A stretch of 6,350 nt of DNA from Deltaproteobacteria bacterium (GTDB lineage Bacteria > Desulfobacterota > GWC2-55-46 > DRQE01): assembly GCA_011371515.1 (NCBI GenBank), contig DRQE01000008.1, forward strand, positions 1 through 6,350, written 5' to 3'. Position numbers and translations under genes: made by a program. The notes under the pieces are model-generated. The model was given only the letters and a program-made list of their open reading frames with translations. It was not told the origin of the DNA and ran no database searches. Shown here piece by piece: positions 1 through 6,350 of this stretch; positions within the stretch are counted from its first letter, which is position 1; the number at the start of each line of letters is the position of its first letter.

Positions 1-1232
1 AGGGAAAGAGGTTCATCATGAGGGCATCGAGTGTGCAAGATGAACTTACTTCAGGGGCTACCACTGTATGTCCTGAAAGAGGGTTCGAGGGCTGGGTGGC
101 AAAGAATAAGAAAGATGTGGTGCTCGTAGACAGGGTGGAAGAAGAAGGGCTCAAGAGGGTCTATGTGGCACTGCCACTGCTTTCGGCAGATAAGATAATC
201 GGGGTCTTCAGCGGGCAGATTATTTCAGAAAAGGGGCTTACAAAGTTCTACGAGGCATTCCTTAAAGATGTATCCACCCTTATAGCAGAAAGTATAAGTG
301 ATAAGGTTAAGGAGGAAAGACGGCTCAGCCATTCGAGGCGCATGCTCTCTGTTGACGAGAAAGGGCTTGAGCTTCTTTCCATGAAAGAGTCTGACAGTTT
401 CGTTCTCACCATAGCAACCTCGTCGGTGGAACTGCTCGATGCAGAAGGATGCATACTGAGGCTCGACGAAGACCTCAGGGGAGAGTTCAAAGAGGCAGCC
501 TCCTTCGGGCTTGAGAACAAAAAGATAAAACAGTATTTTCTTGCAGCAGAGAAGGATGTGTTCAAAGAGGTATTGAGAACCAAGGATGTGGTGGTAAAGG
601 CTTTTTCGAGAGACGAGAATCCCTATGTGAGAAGTATAGTGTCAACTCCCTTCCTGTTCCACGGCAATGTGGTGGGTATACTTACCTTCTTTAACAAGAG
701 CACCCCTGAAGCCTTCGACGAAGAGATGTTCACAGAGGAAGATGTGGATGTGCTCAAAAGGTTCAGGATATATGTGGAGAGGGCATTCTCTTACATACTT
801 GAGAAGAAGAAGGGCTTCATAGGTTCAGATACCTTCGTGAAGCGTATAAACGAAGAGCTCAACCGTGCAAGAAGGTACAATAAGAACCTTACGGTGGTAA
901 CCCTTTCTATGAACAGTAACGGTGTTCCGGGTGAGGCAAAAAAGAGGTTTCTCAAAAGGCTCTACTCTTTCATAAAGAAGAACATAAGAAGTTTCGATGC
1001 CTGCGCATTTCTGAACGAGAACACAATAGGCATACTCTATCCTGAGACAGACGAGCGGGTCGTCTCGGTTCTCAAAAGGACGATAGCCTCGGCAAAGGGA
1101 CCTGCAGAGCTCAAAGAGGGCATACACTATGGCTATGCCATATATCCGAAAGACGGCAGGTCTGCAAGAGAGCTTCTTGAAAGGGCATACGAAGAGGTAG
1201 AGCTAAATGATACGCTAAAGACCCTTCAGTAA
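1..1232 (+). CDS. GAF-GAF protein with degenerate GGDEF domain (5' partial)
   Basis: The frame is open from base 3 to a TAA at 1230-1232. Numbering from the first Met (base 18), residues 1-92 are the C-terminal part of a GAF domain, with GFEGWVA near 22-28 and ALPLLSADKIIGVFSG at 51-66. Residues about 121-262 form a second, complete GAF domain (VELLDAEGCILRLDED, then STPFLFHGNVVGILTFFNK). Residues about 272-400 have the fold pattern of a GGDEF domain. Its signature is NENTI at 333-337 in place of GGDEF, still followed by a conserved Pro at 342, and the usual LDIDHFK-like metal loop reads LSMNSNG at 296-302. It should therefore not make cyclic di-GMP and is more likely a signalling or binding module. 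No membrane segment is visible. The Met at 18 has a GAGG six bases upstream, but starting there would remove the first strands and helices of the first GAF domain, so the real start probably lies before the window. It converges with the next gene. The ligand and partner are unknown. Confidence 0.85.
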   Translation, partial: GKRFIMRASSVQDELTSGATTVCPERGFEGWVAKNKKDVVLVDRVEEEGLKRVYVALPLLSADKIIGVFSGQIISEKGLTKFYEAFLKDVSTLIAESISDKVKEERRLSHSRRMLSVDEKGLELLSMKESDSFVLTIATSSVELLDAEGCILRLDEDLRGEFKEAASFGLENKKIKQYFLAAEKDVFKEVLRTKDVVVKAFSRDENPYVRSIVSTPFLFHGNVVGILTFFNKSTPEAFDEEMFTEEDVDVLKRFRIYVERAFSYILEKKKGFIGSDTFVKRINEELNRARRYNKNLTVVTLSMNSNGVPGEAKKRFLKRLYSFIKKNIRSFDACAFLNENTIGILYPETDERVVSVLKRTIASAKGPAELKEGIHYGYAIYPKDGRSARELLERAYEEVELNDTLKTLQ

Positions 1233-1263
1233 ACCCTTCCCTTTGGTGTGGTCTTTATCCGCT

Positions 1264-2583
1264 TCAGAAGTGTTCTTTCAGAAAGTCTTCTATAACCCTT
1301 TCGAGCATTCCCGTGTGGTCTTCTATCCTGTAGCGAACCCTCACGGTAGGCTTGTTTATATTTATGAGTTTTATAAGGTCCACAGGGGTTGCAACGAGCA
1401 CCAAGTCTGCTGGAGTGTTGTTTATGGTCTCCTCGAGCTCACCTATCTGCTGGCTACTATAGCCCATTGCAGGAAGCACTCCTTTCAAATGGCTGTAGCG
1501 GGTGAGGGTCTCTTTTATGGTGCCAAGGGCATAAGGGGTCGGGTCGACTATTCTGGCTCCATACTCTTTTGCCATAAGGGTGCCCGCCCCAAGGGGCATT
1601 CCGCCGTGTGTCAGGGTGGGCCCATCCTCAACCACTATGACGCTCTTTCCCCGTATAGACTCGGGGTCTTTTGCATATATTACGGAAGAGGTCTCTATTA
1701 TACCGGCTTCAGGGTTCACACTCTGTATGTTCCTTTTAACCTCTTCCACATCTTCTCTGCGGGCAGTGTTTGTCTTGTTTATTATCACATGGTCTGCTCT
1801 TCTGATGTTTGCCTCTCCGGGATGGTACTTAAGTTCATCACCCTTTCTGAAAGGGTCTGCCACAACGAGCTCGAGGGCGGGCTTTACAAAGGGCAGGTCG
1901 TTGTTGCCACCATCCCACAGGACTATGTCTGCCTCTTCCTCTGCCATTTTCAGTATCTCCCCATAGTCCACCCCTGCGTATACCAGTATGCCCTGTTCCA
2001 CGAGGTGCTCGAACTCTTCCCTTTCTTCTATGGTGCAGCCCTGCCGGTCTATGTCAGAAAGGGTTGCAAAGCGCTGCACCCTCTCTTCAAGAAGGTTTCC
2101 GTAAGGCATGGGATGCCTTATTACCACAGGCTCTATGCTTCGCCTTTTCAGAAGAATGGCTATGAACTCGGTTACACCGCTCTTGCCACAGCCTGTGCGC
2201 ACGGCACACACCGATATTACGGGCTTTCTTGCTGAAAGCATCGTCTTTTCTGCCCCAAGGATTGCAAAGTTTGTCCCAAGTGAGCATACAAGCTCTGCAC
2301 GGTGCATCACATATTCGTGGGACACATCGCTATAGGCGAAGACCACCATGTCTGCAGAATGTTCACGGATGAGCTCAGCCAGCCTTTCTTCAGGATATAT
2401 GGGTATACCCTGCGGATAGAGGCTTCCTGCAAGCTCTGGTGGGTAGGTTCTCTTCTCTATGAAGGGTATCTGGGTTGCCGTAAAACAGACCACTTCGAAG
2501 GAAGGGTTGTCCCTGAAGTAGACATTGAAGTTGTGGAAGTCCCTGCCGGCAGCCCCCATTATGATTACCCTTCGGCGTCTCAT
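1264..2583 (-). CDS. cyclic 2,3-diphosphoglycerate synthetase-family (COG2403) nucleotide-binding protein
   Basis: This is a 439-residue cytoplasmic protein of the family that includes archaeal CpgS, which closes 2,3-diphosphoglycerate into its cyclic form using ATP. The N-terminus carries the family hallmark IIMGAAGRDFHNFNVYF (7-23), followed by a Rossmann-like region with FAYSDVSHEYV (82-92). A P-loop VRTGCGKS lies at 128-135, VIRHPMPYG at 154-162, a Walker B-like VLWDGGNND at 221-229 and NKTN at 269-272, so the second half is a P-loop NTPase domain. The length matches the family (about 440-460 residues). The ATG at 2583 was chosen because the hallmark starts just after it; the frame stays open upstream to 2715, but that extension would run into mfd and encodes no recognisable sequence. 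No Shine-Dalgarno sequence is visible, and a -10 hexamer ends seven bases before the ATG. The gene is divergent from mfd and convergent with the GAF gene, so it appears monocistronic. Family membership is secure. Whether this bacterial member makes cyclic 2,3-diphosphoglycerate, a thermoprotectant in methanogens, is not shown, and 'predicted GTPase' is the cautious name. Confidence 0.9.
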   Translation of the reverse strand: MRRRRVIIMGAAGRDFHNFNVYFRDNPSFEVVCFTATQIPFIEKRTYPPELAGSLYPQGIPIYPEERLAELIREHSADMVVFAYSDVSHEYVMHRAELVCSLGTNFAILGAEKTMLSARKPVISVCAVRTGCGKSGVTEFIAILLKRRSIEPVVIRHPMPYGNLLEERVQRFATLSDIDRQGCTIEEREEFEHLVEQGILVYAGVDYGEILKMAEEEADIVLWDGGNNDLPFVKPALELVVADPFRKGDELKYHPGEANIRRADHVIINKTNTARREDVEEVKRNIQSVNPEAGIIETSSVIYAKDPESIRGKSVIVVEDGPTLTHGGMPLGAGTLMAKEYGARIVDPTPYALGTIKETLTRYSHLKGVLPAMGYSSQQIGELEETINNTPADLVLVATPVDLIKLININKPTVRVRYRIEDHTGMLERVIEDFLKEHF

Positions 2584-2590
2584 ATTATTA

Positions 2591-2618
2591 AGGATACAGG
2601 ATAGAGGGCTGAAATCAA
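2591..2618 (-). promoter_or_regulatory. sigma70-like promoter of the COG2403 gene
   Basis: On the - strand, TTGATT (2613-2618) is followed after 16 bases by TATCCT (2591-2596); each hexamer matches four of six consensus positions. Only seven bases separate the -10 from the ATG at 2583, so transcription would begin at or next to the start codon and give a leaderless mRNA. A second TATCCT lies at 2598-2603, but it has no hexamer at proper -35 spacing. Prediction from sequence only. Confidence 0.45.
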
Positions 2619-2633
2619 CCCCTCGATAGCCCT
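2605..2633. repeat. 6-base inverted repeat in the divergent control region
   Basis: AGGGCT at 2605-2610 and AGCCCT at 2628-2633 are exact reverse complements separated by 17 bases. They flank the proposed -35 of the - strand gene and end just before the proposed -35 of mfd. They could be the half-sites of an operator reading both promoters, but arms this short can also arise by chance. Confidence 0.2.
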
Positions 2634-2635
2634 GC

Positions 2636-2664
2636 TGTAAAACCCACACATTCTGTGTTATAAT
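2636..2664 (+). promoter_or_regulatory. extended -10 promoter of mfd
   Basis: A perfect TATAAT at 2659-2664 is preceded by TG one base upstream (2656-2657), which makes an extended -10. The best -35 at 17-base spacing is TGTAAA (2636-2641), only three of six matches, as is common for extended -10 promoters. A start about seven bases downstream falls near 2671, leaving a leader of about six bases before ATG 2678, or none if TTG 2672 is used. The spacer holds ACACA (2646-2650) and TGTGT (2654-2658), an inverted repeat abutting the -10. Confidence 0.6.
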
Positions 2665-2677
2665 AAGTGTTTTGGTT

Positions 2678-5600
2678 ATGAGTACAGGCTGTCTTTCCTG
2701 CACAGTATCTTTCAAAGAGTGCCTAGGCAGGGTCTCTGCCCTCGGGAAAGGAGAGGTTTGTACTGTATCAGGTCTATACGGCTCGTCAAGGGCTTATCTT
2801 GTAGCGCGCTATCTTACCGATGTGAAAAGGGGCTCTGTTGTTGTGCTTCCAACAGATGAGCTGGCTGAAAGGTTCTTTCAGGACATTGTCTTCTTTCTCG
2901 GTAGTGATGTATCTATTCTGTTTCCATCCACAGGGCTTCTTCCCTTCGAAAGACAGAACCCATATACAGAGGTTATGGCACGAAGGCTTTCGGCACTCCA
3001 CAGGCTTCTCGTGGCAGAAGGTCCCACCATTGTGGTTACTTCTATCAGGGCACTGCGTGAAAGGCTCATTCCACGGCTTGCCTTTATGGAGCGTGTGGTG
3101 GAGCTTAAAAAGGGTGGAGAGGAGCCAAGGGAGAGGCTTATTTTGAAGCTACAGGAGATGGGCTACCGGAAGATGACCATGGTAGAAGACCGCGGAGAGA
3201 TGAGTGTACGCGGTTTCATTCTGGACCTCTTCCCACCGGTTATGGATAACCCCGTAAGGATAGAATTCTTCGGCGACCAGATAGAGTCCATAAGGACATT
3301 CGACCTATATACCCAGCGTTCACTGGATGAGCTTGAAGGTGTCACCCTTCTGCCGCTTTGCGAATTAGACCTTTCACCTGATGGTAGAGAGCTTGCAAGA
3401 AAGGCACTTCTTGAAAGGGTGGATAGAAAGGGGCTTAAAAGAAGAGACTGGGAGCCCCTTTATAATGCCACAAGAGAGGGCATCTACATAGATGGCATGG
3501 CAGCACTGCTGCCCCTGTTTTACAGGGAGCTTGAGACACTATTCCACTACCTGCCAGAGGAGGCAACCCTCTTTGTCGTTGACCCAACTGCGGTGGCTGA
3601 AGAGTGTGTAACCCTTAACGAGGACATAAAGGCAAGGGCAGAGGAAGCCCTTCTTGAGGGAGAGGAGCTTTACCTTACAGAAGAGGAGCTTCACGCAGCT
3701 ATGAAGGCTCATCCCACCGTAAGGGTTGAGCCTGTAAAGACCGAGGGGTTGTATATCTCCACTTCTTCCAATAAGGACATATCGGCAGAGCTCAAACAGA
3801 AGAAGGAGCTTTCACCACTTAAAAGGCGTGTCGAGGGCTGGCTCAACGAGGGCTTAAGGGTATACCTTACGGCACACAACTCTACACAGGCTGAAAGGAT
3901 GTGTGAGCTTTTCGGAGAGTTTCCTGTGGCAGTAAAGGATGCAGCAGGTATTTTGAAGGATGAATACGCATCCTCTGTGGGTATAGTGGTTGGCACCCCC
4001 TCTGCGGGATTCAGGCTTATGGATGAAGCCCTTGTGCTTGTGACCGAAGAGGAGATATTCGGCGAGCGCGTGAAGAGAAGGCCTGTCACCCCCCGTGGTG
4101 TAGATGCACTGACGACTCAGCTTAAGGACATAAAAGAGGGTGAGCCCGTCGTCCATAGAGACCATGGCATAGGGCTCTACCGCGGAATAGTAAGACTTGA
4201 GAGTGCTGGCATCGAGACCGACTTTATACTCATCGAATACCGCGATGGAGACAGACTATATGTGCCCGTGGCAAGGGCAGACCTTGTCTCAAAGTACAGG
4301 GGTATAGAGGGAAGAATCCCAGAGCTCGATAAACTTGGCTCTGGTGGCTGGCAGAAGAAGACAAGCCGTGTGAGAAAGGCTGTTGGTGAGGTTGCCCAGA
4401 GGCTATTTCGTATCTACATGGCAAGGAAGGCTGCAAGGGGCCATGCCTTCAGCCCGCCAGATGCCCTTTACAGGGAGTTCGAGGCAGCCTTTGAGTACGA
4501 GGAAACCCCTGACCAGCTTCGTGCCATAGAGGATGTGATGCGCGATATGGGTGAGCCCAGACCCATGGACAGGCTCATCTGTGGCGATGTGGGCTATGGC
4601 AAGACAGAGGTTGCCATGAGGGCTGCCTTCAGGTGTGTGCTCGACGGAAAACAGGTTGCCCTTGTAGTGCCCACCACGGTGCTTGCCCAGCAGCACTATC
4701 TTACATTTCGTGAGAGGTTTGCCCGCTATCCCGTAAGGATAGATGTCTTGAGCCGTTTCAGGTCGAGAAAGGAGCAGCTCAAAACCCTCGAGGAGCTTGC
4801 CTCTGGCAGGGTGGACATAATAATAGGCACCCACAGGCTTTTACAAAAGGATGTAGTCTTTAAAGACTTGGGGCTACTTGTGATAGACGAGGAACACCGC
4901 TTTGGCGTGAGAGACAAGGAGCGGCTCAAGGAGATAAAGAAAGATGTGGATGTGCTGACCCTTACAGCCACTCCCATACCCCGAACCCTTCACATGTCCC
5001 TTGCTGGCATAAGGGATATAAGCGTTATAAACACCCCTCCAGAGGACAGGCTCGCCATAACCACAAGGGTAATCGGGTTCGAGCCCCGGCTCATAAAGGA
5101 TGCCATAGAGAGGGAGCTTCGCCGTGGTGGGCAGGTCTTCTTCGTGCACAACAGGGTTGAAGACATAGAAAAGATGCACAGGTTCTTAAGGGAGCTCATC
5201 TCGTCTATACCTGTAGGTAGCCCTGCCAGAATAGGTATTGCCCACGGGCAGATGAAAGAGAAGGAGCTCGAAGCTGTGATGCTTCGCTTCATAGAGGGTG
5301 AGTACAGCATACTTCTGTGCACATCCATAATAGAGAGCGGGCTGGACATACCGCGAGCTAACACCATTATAATAAACAGGGCAGACTGTTTCGGGCTTGC
5401 AGAGCTCTATCAGCTCCGTGGAAGGGTGGGCAGAAGTGATCAACATGCCTATGCCTATCTTATCTGCTCAGAGAACTCACGGCTTTCAGAGGAGGCACGA
5501 AAGAGGATGGAGGTAATAAGGGAACTTACCGAGCCCGGCTCTGGCTTCAGAATTGCCATGCATGACCTTGAGATAAGGGGGGCAGGAGAGGTCTTCGGCA

Positions 5601-6145
5601 TGAGACAATCGGGGCACATAATGGAGGTTGGCTTTGATATGTATACCAAACTGCTTGAGGATGCACTGGGCGAGCTTAAGGGAGAGCTTTCGGTGGAGGA
5701 GCCAGAGCCAGAGGTATCACTCAGAATATCCCAGTATGTGCCAGAGGACTACATGCCCGATGCAAGAGAGAGGCTCTCTTTTTACAAAAGACTTGCCATA
5801 GCCAAGACCACCGATGAGCTTGAGTTTTTGAAAGAGGAACTCTCTGACCGATACGGCAGACTTCCCGATGTGGTGCGTAACCTCTTCGATGTGGTGGCAT
5901 TGAAGTTAAGGATGAAAGAGCTCTGCATAGTGGAGCTCTCTCAGAAGGGAGACAGACTCCATGTAAGGTTTTCTCCTGATGCTGGCACCAGAGTGCCAGA
6001 ACTTGCAAAACGCCTTGCCTCACTGGTTAAGGGCTCTGACAGGTTCTTTCTTAACAGGGAACAGAAGCTCATATACATAATGCGCTCTGCCTTGGACCCT
6101 GTGGCAGAGGCAAGATATGTGTTGAAAGAGCTTGCCGAAGGGTGA
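2678..6145 (+). CDS. mfd: transcription-repair coupling factor Mfd
   Basis: Mfd is a cytoplasmic ATP-driven DNA translocase that pushes or releases RNA polymerase stalled at lesions and recruits UvrA, directing nucleotide excision repair to the transcribed strand. The protein has 1155 residues, close to the usual 1150. The UvrB-like module (about 10-320) has a degenerate P-loop at GLYGSS, as is normal for Mfd, and the segment VRGFILDLFP at 177-186. The RNA polymerase-interacting domain (about 480-550) carries PVVHRDHGIG at 490-499. The RecG-like helicase core has TPDQL at 610-614, Walker A GDVGYGKT at 636-643, DEEH at 737-740, TLTATPIPRTL at 761-771 and QLRGRVGR at 912-919. The C-terminal domain that pairs with the UvrB-like module spans about 1010-1130. 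All expected catalytic residues are present, so it should be functional. Start choice: an in-frame TAG at 2627 limits the options to TTG 2672 or ATG 2678; ATG is preferred, and neither has a Shine-Dalgarno sequence. It is divergent from the COG2403 gene and 15 bases upstream of the lipoprotein gene. Confidence 0.98.
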   Translation: MSTGCLSCTVSFKECLGRVSALGKGEVCTVSGLYGSSRAYLVARYLTDVKRGSVVVLPTDELAERFFQDIVFFLGSDVSILFPSTGLLPFERQNPYTEVMARRLSALHRLLVAEGPTIVVTSIRALRERLIPRLAFMERVVELKKGGEEPRERLILKLQEMGYRKMTMVEDRGEMSVRGFILDLFPPVMDNPVRIEFFGDQIESIRTFDLYTQRSLDELEGVTLLPLCELDLSPDGRELARKALLERVDRKGLKRRDWEPLYNATREGIYIDGMAALLPLFYRELETLFHYLPEEATLFVVDPTAVAEECVTLNEDIKARAEEALLEGEELYLTEEELHAAMKAHPTVRVEPVKTEGLYISTSSNKDISAELKQKKELSPLKRRVEGWLNEGLRVYLTAHNSTQAERMCELFGEFPVAVKDAAGILKDEYASSVGIVVGTPSAGFRLMDEALVLVTEEEIFGERVKRRPVTPRGVDALTTQLKDIKEGEPVVHRDHGIGLYRGIVRLESAGIETDFILIEYRDGDRLYVPVARADLVSKYRGIEGRIPELDKLGSGGWQKKTSRVRKAVGEVAQRLFRIYMARKAARGHAFSPPDALYREFEAAFEYEETPDQLRAIEDVMRDMGEPRPMDRLICGDVGYGKTEVAMRAAFRCVLDGKQVALVVPTTVLAQQHYLTFRERFARYPVRIDVLSRFRSRKEQLKTLEELASGRVDIIIGTHRLLQKDVVFKDLGLLVIDEEHRFGVRDKERLKEIKKDVDVLTLTATPIPRTLHMSLAGIRDISVINTPPEDRLAITTRVIGFEPRLIKDAIERELRRGGQVFFVHNRVEDIEKMHRFLRELISSIPVGSPARIGIAHGQMKEKELEAVMLRFIEGEYSILLCTSIIESGLDIPRANTIIINRADCFGLAELYQLRGRVGRSDQHAYAYLICSENSRLSEEARKRMEVIRELTEPGSGFRIAMHDLEIRGAGEVFGMRQSGHIMEVGFDMYTKLLEDALGELKGELSVEEPEPEVSLRISQYVPEDYMPDARERLSFYKRLAIAKTTDELEFLKEELSDRYGRLPDVVRNLFDVVALKLRMKELCIVELSQKGDRLHVRFSPDAGTRVPELAKRLASLVKGSDRFFLNREQKLIYIMRSALDPVAEARYVLKELAEG

Positions 6146-6151
6146 TAAAAT
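6122..6151 (+). promoter_or_regulatory. sigma70-like promoter within the mfd 3' end
   Basis: TTGAAA (6122-6127, five of six) and TAAAAT (6146-6151, five of six) are separated by 18 bases. The -10 is preceded by TG one base upstream (6143-6144, part of the mfd stop codon), an extended -10. Initiation would fall near 6157-6159, two to four bases before the ATG at 6161. This would let the downstream gene be expressed apart from mfd. Prediction from sequence only. Confidence 0.45.
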
Positions 6152-6160
6152 TTTTTAATT

Positions 6161-6350
6161 ATGATACAGACAGGTTCCGTATACATAAAGAGGATGTTGT
6201 TCTTTTCGGTGGCTTTCTTTGTGGTCTTTGCACTCGGCTGTGAGAAGGCCCCAGAGAAGAAAGAGACCGAGCAGGAGCGTATTGTTGCAAAGATAGGTGA
6301 CAGGGTCATAACAGAGAAGGAATTCGAGGCGATGCTTGCACGCATAGTGC
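6161..6350 (+). CDS. probable SurA/PpiC-type folding factor lipoprotein (3' partial)
   Basis: The frame is open from ATG 6161 to the window end, giving 63 residues. Lys10-Arg11 precede a hydrophobic stretch (MLFFSVAFFVVFALG, 12-26) and Cys27, which fits an exported lipoprotein signal with a non-standard lipobox (ALGC instead of the usual LxGC type). After a charged linker comes RIVAKIGDRVITEKEFEAML (40-59), the typical opening of SurA N-terminal and PpiC-type peptidyl-prolyl isomerases, which help outer-membrane or periplasmic proteins fold. The catalytic parvulin domain, if present, lies beyond the window, so isomerase activity is unproven; a SurA-like chaperone without it is possible. A later Met at 6194 would leave a signal peptide with no positive N-region, so 6161 is preferred. 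No Shine-Dalgarno sequence lies at usable spacing before it. The gene begins 15 bases after mfd and may be co-transcribed with it as well as driven by its own promoter. Confidence 0.7.
   Translation, partial: MIQTGSVYIKRMLFFSVAFFVVFALGCEKAPEKKETEQERIVAKIGDRVITEKEFEAMLARIV

Noticed and set aside
18..20. ATG at 18, with GAGG six bases upstream, as the true start of the GAF gene
   Set aside because: Although the spacing looks like a ribosome binding site, the frame is open to the window edge and a start here would delete the first part of the GAF domain. It is kept as a less likely alternative.
1217..1256. AAAGACC (1217-1223) and GGTCTTT (1250-1256) as a shared terminator between the convergent genes
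   Set aside because: Seven-base arms around a 26-base loop, starting inside the coding region and without a following U-rich tract on either strand, make a weak hairpin. I see no convincing terminator in this gap.
1243..2235. A 330-codon open frame on the + strand opposite the COG2403 gene
   Set aside because: Its translation is rich in Cys, His and Tyr with no domain pattern, and it lies wholly antisense to a gene with strong family motifs. It is a codon-bias shadow.
2584..2715. A 44-residue N-terminal extension of the COG2403 protein, starting at 2715
   Set aside because: It would overlap the mfd start and its promoter, has no family similarity, and lies upstream of the IIMGAAGRDF hallmark that normally begins a few residues after the start.
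6146..6160. The T6 run after the mfd stop as an intrinsic terminator
   Set aside because: No GC-rich stem precedes it; the bases before it form at most a three-pair hairpin. The run is better explained as part of an AT-rich promoter region.
5941..6345. A 134-codon - strand open frame across the mfd end and the lipoprotein gene
   Set aside because: It is antisense to both genes, is Ser-rich with no recognisable domain, and has no promoter or ribosome binding site of its own.

Overview
The window (roughly 50% GC by eye) is ordinary bacterial chromosome. It holds four genes: a 5'-truncated GAF-GAF-GGDEF-like protein on the + strand, a complete cyclic 2,3-diphosphoglycerate synthetase-family nucleotide-binding protein on the - strand, a complete transcription-repair coupling factor Mfd on the + strand, and the first 63 codons of a probable lipoprotein with a SurA/PpiC-like N-terminus. 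No RNA gene, insertion sequence, CRISPR array or phage gene is visible. The frequent use of ATA for Ile and AGG/AGA for Arg, the COG2403-type protein (best known from thermophilic archaea and scattered anaerobic or thermophilic bacteria), and mfd followed by a SurA-like gene together suggest an anaerobic and perhaps thermophilic bacterium, possibly of the Nitrospirota or a former-deltaproteobacterial lineage. That assignment is inference and weak.

Layout. Bases 1-1232 carry the sensor-like protein, whose GGDEF domain has lost its catalytic and metal-binding residues. It ends tail-to-tail with the - strand gene across a 31-base gap with no clear terminator. The - strand gene runs from 2583 to 1264. 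Bases 2584-2677 form a 94-base divergent control region with one sigma70-like promoter pointing each way and two short inverted repeats. mfd fills 2678-6145. A good sigma70-like promoter overlaps the mfd 3' end and stop, and would drive the lipoprotein gene that starts at 6161.

How the genes relate. Mfd removes stalled RNA polymerase and recruits UvrA for strand-specific repair. The downstream gene probably encodes an envelope folding factor, so any link to Mfd is positional. The - strand gene shares only a control region with mfd. The most interesting feature is regulatory: at all three visible gene starts there is no Shine-Dalgarno sequence at normal spacing, and the best -10 hexamer lies 7-13 bases before the start codon. 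This predicts leaderless or nearly leaderless mRNAs. I see no convincing undescribed multi-gene system here.
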